This document shows, piece by piece, positions 60,141 to 64,000 of a stretch of DNA of 64,000 bases (position 1 is the stretch's first letter; each line of letters begins with the position of its first letter). Under the pieces are notes generated by a model. It saw nothing but the letters and a program-made list of their open reading frames with translations, was not told the origin of the DNA and did no database searches. The position numbers and the translations under genes are program-made. This DNA is from Schaedlerella arabinosiphila. Its GTDB lineage: Bacteria; Bacillota; Clostridia; Lachnospirales; Lachnospiraceae. The stretch covers positions 5,883,302 to 5,947,301 of the forward strand of contig NZ_RHJS01000002.1 in the NCBI RefSeq assembly GCF_003885045.1, in the 5' to 3' direction.

Positions 60141-61148
60141 ATGAAAATGAAACAGACAGCAGCAATTTTAACGGCATTGATTGTGGTATTTGCCGGCGTG
60201 GGATGCGGGAACAACGGTGGAAATGCGGACCCGGGCGGAAGCACTGCCTCCCAGAGCGGGGAAAATGAGCCGGGCGGGGAAAAGAAAGACGCGGCGGATG
60301 CCGATGAAAAGAAACCTGCAGAAGGCTCCAAGGAAGCAATCCAGATTGCAACCAAACCCATGACAGAGCAGTATATCCTGGGCGAAATGCTTAAGGCTCT
60401 GATTGAGAAAGACACGGACTATTCGGCGGAGATCACAAAGGGAATCGGAGGCGGAACCAGCAATATCCATCCGGCTATGGAAAAGGGCGAGTTTGACCTG
60501 TATCCGGAATACACCTCCAGCGGCTGGGTCATGGTGTTAAAGCATGAGGCCGATGAAGTGGAGGATGAGGAAATGCTGGAAAAACTGAAGGAGGAATATG
60601 AGGAAAAGTTTGACATGACCTGGGTCGGACTCTACGGCTTTAACAATACATTTACGGTTGCCGTGAGAAAAGAGGCGGCGGACAAATATCAGCTCAAGAC
60701 CACTTCGGATATGGCCGATGTATCGGATCAGCTTGTGTTCGGCGGCAACCCGGATTATATCGAGCGGGAGGACGGTTTTAATCTGCTCTGCGAGACCTAC
60801 GGTCTGGACTTCAAGGACGTGCGGGACATTGACATCGGCCTGAAATACGAGGCCATGGAGCAGGGCGACATTGATGTGACCAATGGATTTACCACGGATG
60901 CGCAGCTCAGCCGCGATGATATTGCAGTACTCGAGGACGATAAACACCTGCAGGTCAACTATTTTTGCTCCACGGTAGTAAGAAAGGACGCTCTGGAAAC
61001 ATATCCGGGCCTGGAAGAAACGCTGCTGAAAATGGACGGTATTTTGACGGACAAAGAAATGGCTGCGCTGAATTATCAGGTGGAGGTAGAAGGGAAAGAC
61101 GAAGCGGAAGTGGCGGAAGAGTTCCTTAAGGAAAAAGGGTTGATGTAA
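60141..61148 (+). CDS. Glycine betaine/choline-binding lipoprotein, OpuCC-like
   Basis: 335 residues from ATG 60141, one base after the permease stop. The signal peptide ends with a lipobox around FAGVGCG (Cys22), followed by an acidic Gly/Glu-rich linker. The binding domain has TKPMTEQYILGEML, GTSNIHPAMEKGEFDLYPEY and TNGFTTDAQLSRDDIAVLED as in ProX/OpuCC proteins that enclose quaternary amines with aromatic residues. Membrane anchored on the outer face. Confidence 0.94.
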   Translation: MKMKQTAAILTALIVVFAGVGCGNNGGNADPGGSTASQSGENEPGGEKKDAADADEKKPAEGSKEAIQIATKPMTEQYILGEMLKALIEKDTDYSAEITKGIGGGTSNIHPAMEKGEFDLYPEYTSSGWVMVLKHEADEVEDEEMLEKLKEEYEEKFDMTWVGLYGFNNTFTVAVRKEAADKYQLKTTSDMADVSDQLVFGGNPDYIEREDGFNLLCETYGLDFKDVRDIDIGLKYEAMEQGDIDVTNGFTTDAQLSRDDIAVLEDDKHLQVNYFCSTVVRKDALETYPGLEETLLKMDGILTDKEMAALNYQVEVEGKDEAEVAEEFLKEKGLM

Positions 61149-61167
61149 CTGAAAGGAACATTTGGAT

Positions 61168-62016
61168 ATGATTCGATTCGATCATGTGAAAAAAAGTTTT
61201 GGTGAAAATTGTATATTGGAGGATTTCAGCCTGCAGGTGCGGGAAGGGGAATTTTTAACGGTTATCGGCAAGTCCGGGTGCGGTAAGACCACCATGCTGA
61301 AACTGGTCAACGGCCTGCTCATGCCGGATTCCGGACAGATTTTCGTGGAAGGAAAGGATCTGGCCGGGACAGACCTGGTGGCGCTGCGGCGGCGGATCGG
61401 CTATGTGATTCAGAACGGCGGGATATTTCCCCATATGACCGTGGAAAAAAATATTACCTATGTCCCGGTCATCAGCGGCAGAAAAAATAAAATCGAGAAC
61501 CACCGGCTTGCGCTGCGGCTGCTGAGAACCGTAGGTCTGGAGGAAGAGATGGCAGCCAGATATCCGTCGGAGCTCTCCGGCGGACAGCAGCAGAGGGTGG
61601 GAATTGCCCGTGCGCTTGCGGCCGGTCCGAGAATCCTCCTGATGGACGAGCCATTTGGCGCGCTGGATGAGATCACCAGGCAGACCATGCAGGATGAAAT
61701 CCTGCGGCTGCAGAAAGAGCTGAAACTGACCATTGTATTTATCACCCATGATATCCGGGAGGCCATGAAGCTGGGGGATCGGATGCTGGTCATGGAGCAG
61801 GGAAAAGTCCGCCAGCTGGATACGCCGGAGCAGATCCGGCTGAACCCGGCGGATGCATTTGTCCGGGAGCTTGTGAAGGGATATACGGGTGCGGCCCTGG
61901 CTGGCCATACGCCGGTATGGGGGCCGGAATCCGAAGCAGAGCCGCCGTCTCCGGCGATGGCTCACAGCGGCCGGAACAGTTTGTGGGAAGGAGCAGTGGA
62001 TGCAGATTACAAGTAG
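61168..62016 (+). CDS. OpuC-type ABC transporter ATP-binding protein
   Basis: 282 residues; ATG 61168 after GAAAGGAAC, preferred over the TTG six bases earlier. Walker A GKSGCGKTT, signature LSGGQQQRVGIARAL and Walker B ILLMDEPFGALDEI are intact, with the H-loop VFITHDIREA. The protein lacks the CBS domains of the longest OpuCA forms. It overlaps the Rrf2 gene by 17 bp. Confidence 0.94.
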   Translation: MIRFDHVKKSFGENCILEDFSLQVREGEFLTVIGKSGCGKTTMLKLVNGLLMPDSGQIFVEGKDLAGTDLVALRRRIGYVIQNGGIFPHMTVEKNITYVPVISGRKNKIENHRLALRLLRTVGLEEEMAARYPSELSGGQQQRVGIARALAAGPRILLMDEPFGALDEITRQTMQDEILRLQKELKLTIVFITHDIREAMKLGDRMLVMEQGKVRQLDTPEQIRLNPADAFVRELVKGYTGAALAGHTPVWGPESEAEPPSPAMAHSGRNSLWEGAVDADYK

Positions 62017-62422
62017 ATTTACGATTGCGGTGCATATGCTTCTGTGTATGGATGTATTCCAGGAGGAGTACAAGGTTACCAGCGATTTTATGGCGTTTAG
62101 CATCGGGGTCAATCCCGTGATCATCCGAAAACTTTTGTCCCAGCTAAAGGACGCCGGACTGGCGGAGGTCAGGAGGGGACCCGGCGGGGCTGTCCCTGCC
62201 AGGCCGCTGGATGAGATCACATTTCTGGACATTTACCGGGCGGTGGACTGTATCGGGGAAAATACGCTGTTCCATTTTCACGAAAACCCCAGCCAGGACT
62301 GCCCGGTGGGGAAAAATATTCATCGGATACTGGACGACAGGCTTGTCCAGGTGCAGGACGCCATGGAGCGGGAGCTGGAGGCGATTACGCTGGGAATGGT
62401 GAAGGAAAAGCTGGAACACTGA
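62000..62422 (+). CDS. Rrf2-family transcriptional regulator
   Basis: 140 residues from ATG 62000 after GGAAGGAGC. QITSRFTIAVHMLLCMDVF is the Rrf2 start, SDFMAFSIGVNPVIIRKLLS the HTH, and AEVRRGPGGAVPARPLDEIT the wing. It has one conserved-region Cys in SQDCPVGKN, fewer than IscR-type cluster-binding members, so it is closer to the YwnA group. It is likely an autoregulator of the transporter operon, and could respond to redox via the Cys or to a ligand. Confidence 0.92.
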   Translation: MQITSRFTIAVHMLLCMDVFQEEYKVTSDFMAFSIGVNPVIIRKLLSQLKDAGLAEVRRGPGGAVPARPLDEITFLDIYRAVDCIGENTLFHFHENPSQDCPVGKNIHRILDDRLVQVQDAMERELEAITLGMVKEKLEH

Positions 62423-62447
62423 CGATAATGGAGCTGGCAGATTGTAC

Positions 62448-62597
62448 ATGGGAGATTGGGCAGAAGCAGAAACGGCATTGAAGAAGCAGATTGACAGCGG
62501 ACTTCCGGTTCCCTGCCTGCTTGCATGGGATAGCATAACTTTCTGCTTGACGGACACAAGGAAAATCCTTATGATTTTATTAACAGGGACTAGGTAA
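62448..62597 (+). pseudogene. Short remnant, possibly of a C39-like or BtrH-like protein
   Basis: The frame from ATG 62448 reads GDWAEAETALKKQIDSGLPV then PCLLAWDS, reminiscent of the middle of C39-peptidase-like or BtrH-type proteins. Similarity ends at 62530, where another frame reads LLDGHKENPYDFINRD and stops at 62593. No full gene is present. Low certainty. Confidence 0.3.
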
Positions 62598-62625
62598 ATT
62601 TGGAGACTTCCCGGAGGTGGCTATA

Positions 62626-64000
62626 GTGAAAGAATTTCATGTGACAGGCACATGCAATCCGGATCGGCATTATATGGTAGATATCAGCGGCCGGATAGAG
62701 CAGATTACCAGCGATTACATCGACAAAGGAAAATATTTTACTATCAATAGAGCAAGGCAGTATGGAAAAACAACACTGATGTTTTTACTGCGGAGATATC
62801 TGCTGGAAAAATATGTTGTCATTTCGATCAGTTTTGAGGCGGCAGATGAATTGTTCGTTTCCTCCTATGCATTGGCAGCAGGACTCTGTAGGAACGTCGG
62901 CCGCCAGCTCCGGATGCAGGATGTGCCGGAGGACATGATAAGAAAGTGGGAAGTTCCCATTTCTAAAGAATTTCCATTTGATGATTTCGGTGAACGGATT
63001 TCAGAGCTGTGTCTTCAGTGCGGCAGGAAGATTGTGCTCATGATAGATGAGGTTGATAAAAATTCTGACAATCAGATTTTTTTGGGATTTTTGGGACTGC
63101 TGCGTGCTAAATACCTTGCTCAGGCCGGCGGAATGGATCAAACTTTTCAATCGGTGATTCTGGCAAGCGTCTATGACATCAAAAATCTCAAGCTAAAACT
63201 TCGCCCGGATGAGGAGGCAAAGTATAACAGCCCGTGGAACATTGCAGAAGATTTTAATATGGATTTTAGCTTTCAGCCGGGAGACATTGCCGGAATGCTT
63301 ACGGAGTATGAAGCTGATTGTTCTACAGGGATGGATATTGAGGAAATCAGCAGGCTGATTTACGATTATACCGGCGGCTATCCCTATATGGTATCCAGGA
63401 TCTGCAAGCTGCTCGATGAGAGAATTGCCGGGCATGCAGATTTTCCAGAGAAAAAAGATGCATGGACAAAGGCAGGAATCTTAGAGGCAGTACGGCTGTT
63501 TCTGAAGGAACCGAATACGTTGTTTGACGACATGGTGAAGAAGCTCTGCGACCATCCGGAGCTGAAACATATGCTGGAGGATATTTTGTTTTGCGGTGTC
63601 CGGTATTCGTTTGAAATTCATAACCCCAATATCAATGTTGGCGTTATGTTTGGATTTATCAGGGAACAGGATAATACCGTGATGATCGCAAACAGGCTCT
63701 TTGAAACAAAAATGTATAACCTGTTTCTTTCGGAGGCAGAGCTGGATGGAGAACAGCGCAGCAAGGCGCCTGTTTACAACCAGTTTGTTGCTCATGGAAT
63801 GCTTCAGATGCGCCTGGTAATGGAAAAATTTTATGAGCATTATGAAGAAATATTTCATAACTGCAGTGATAAGTTTATAGAAGCGGAAGGCCGGCGTATC
63901 TTTTTGATGTACCTGAGACCGATCATGAATGGATCGGGAAATTATTATATAGAAGCACAGACACGGGATCATAACAGGACAGATGTTATCGTTGACTATA
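62626..64000 (+). CDS. AAA-ATPase-like / PD-(D/E)XK protein, 3' end outside the window
   Basis: At least 458 residues, start GTG 62626 with CGGAGGTGG upstream; open to the window end. FTINRARQYGKTTLMFLL is Walker A, IVLMIDEVDKNSDNQIF is Walker B, and YNSPWNIAEDFNMDFSF matches the linker of the gene at 40365. YLRPIMNGSGNYYIEAQTRD with NRTDVIVDY leads into the nuclease core, which is cut off. The two proteins are clear paralogues over their whole shared length but strongly diverged, so they are not a recent duplication. Confidence 0.9.
   Translation, partial: MKEFHVTGTCNPDRHYMVDISGRIEQITSDYIDKGKYFTINRARQYGKTTLMFLLRRYLLEKYVVISISFEAADELFVSSYALAAGLCRNVGRQLRMQDVPEDMIRKWEVPISKEFPFDDFGERISELCLQCGRKIVLMIDEVDKNSDNQIFLGFLGLLRAKYLAQAGGMDQTFQSVILASVYDIKNLKLKLRPDEEAKYNSPWNIAEDFNMDFSFQPGDIAGMLTEYEADCSTGMDIEEISRLIYDYTGGYPYMVSRICKLLDERIAGHADFPEKKDAWTKAGILEAVRLFLKEPNTLFDDMVKKLCDHPELKHMLEDILFCGVRYSFEIHNPNINVGVMFGFIREQDNTVMIANRLFETKMYNLFLSEAELDGEQRSKAPVYNQFVAHGMLQMRLVMEKFYEHYEEIFHNCSDKFIEAEGRRIFLMYLRPIMNGSGNYYIEAQTRDHNRTDVIVDY

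Overview
The window looks like a piece of a gut-type Clostridia chromosome, most likely Lachnospiraceae. This rests on strong AGGAGG-type ribosome binding sites, moderate GC, low-GC promoters, many intracellular glycoside hydrolases with GPH-type sugar symporters, BceRS/FtsX and LytTR/GHKL signalling modules, and an OpuC-type osmolyte transporter. The species cannot be fixed from sequence alone. No rRNA, tRNA, CRISPR array, prophage or intact insertion sequence was seen.

Layout. 1-1532: the 3' part of a DUF3696-type OLD-like ATPase and an unrecognised partner gene, a candidate defence pair. 1542-10247: a GNAT acetyltransferase, a YtrB-like ABC transporter with DUF6449-type permease, CutC, a LytTR regulator with GHKL kinase, and an OmpR-type regulator with a short membrane kinase. 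10298-13666: an FtsX permease and ATPase behind a promoter carrying three direct repeats at 11-bp steps. 13667-15294: a PIN-protein remnant and an Rpn-family nuclease.

15508-37969: a large sugar-utilisation island. It holds two GPH symporters, an AraC regulator, GH3, GH43, GH2 and GH1 enzymes, an SGNH hydrolase, a clan GH-A hydrolase, a GH94-like phosphorylase, a GH78 rhamnosidase, and decayed deacetylase and GH35 genes. Three promoters in the island share the same architecture: two TTACAA-like half-sites exactly 20 bp apart, with the -10 hexamer exactly 27 bp after the second half-site. This points to one regulon, probably run by the AraC protein encoded inside it. No enzyme shows a signal peptide, so oligosaccharides are probably imported and degraded in the cytoplasm.

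38215-45294: a small ABC transporter, an AAA/PD-(D/E)XK protein, a DUF3990 toxin-like pair, a ferritin-like protein, a PilZ protein and an acetyltransferase. 45365-51072: a Wadjet/MukBEF-like jetA-jetB-jetC operon with no jetD nuclease gene beside it. 51109-55980: small genes and gene fragments, a secreted protein whose candidate promoter spacer contains nine G residues and whose sortase signal is cut short, an ABM-like protein, a cupin and a WYL regulator. 56115-62422: a DUF4143 ATPase, PTS IIA/IIB genes without IIC, a PNPOx-ferredoxin fusion, and an OpuC-type ABC transporter ending in an Rrf2 regulator. 62626-64000: a second AAA/PD-(D/E)XK paralogue that runs off the window.
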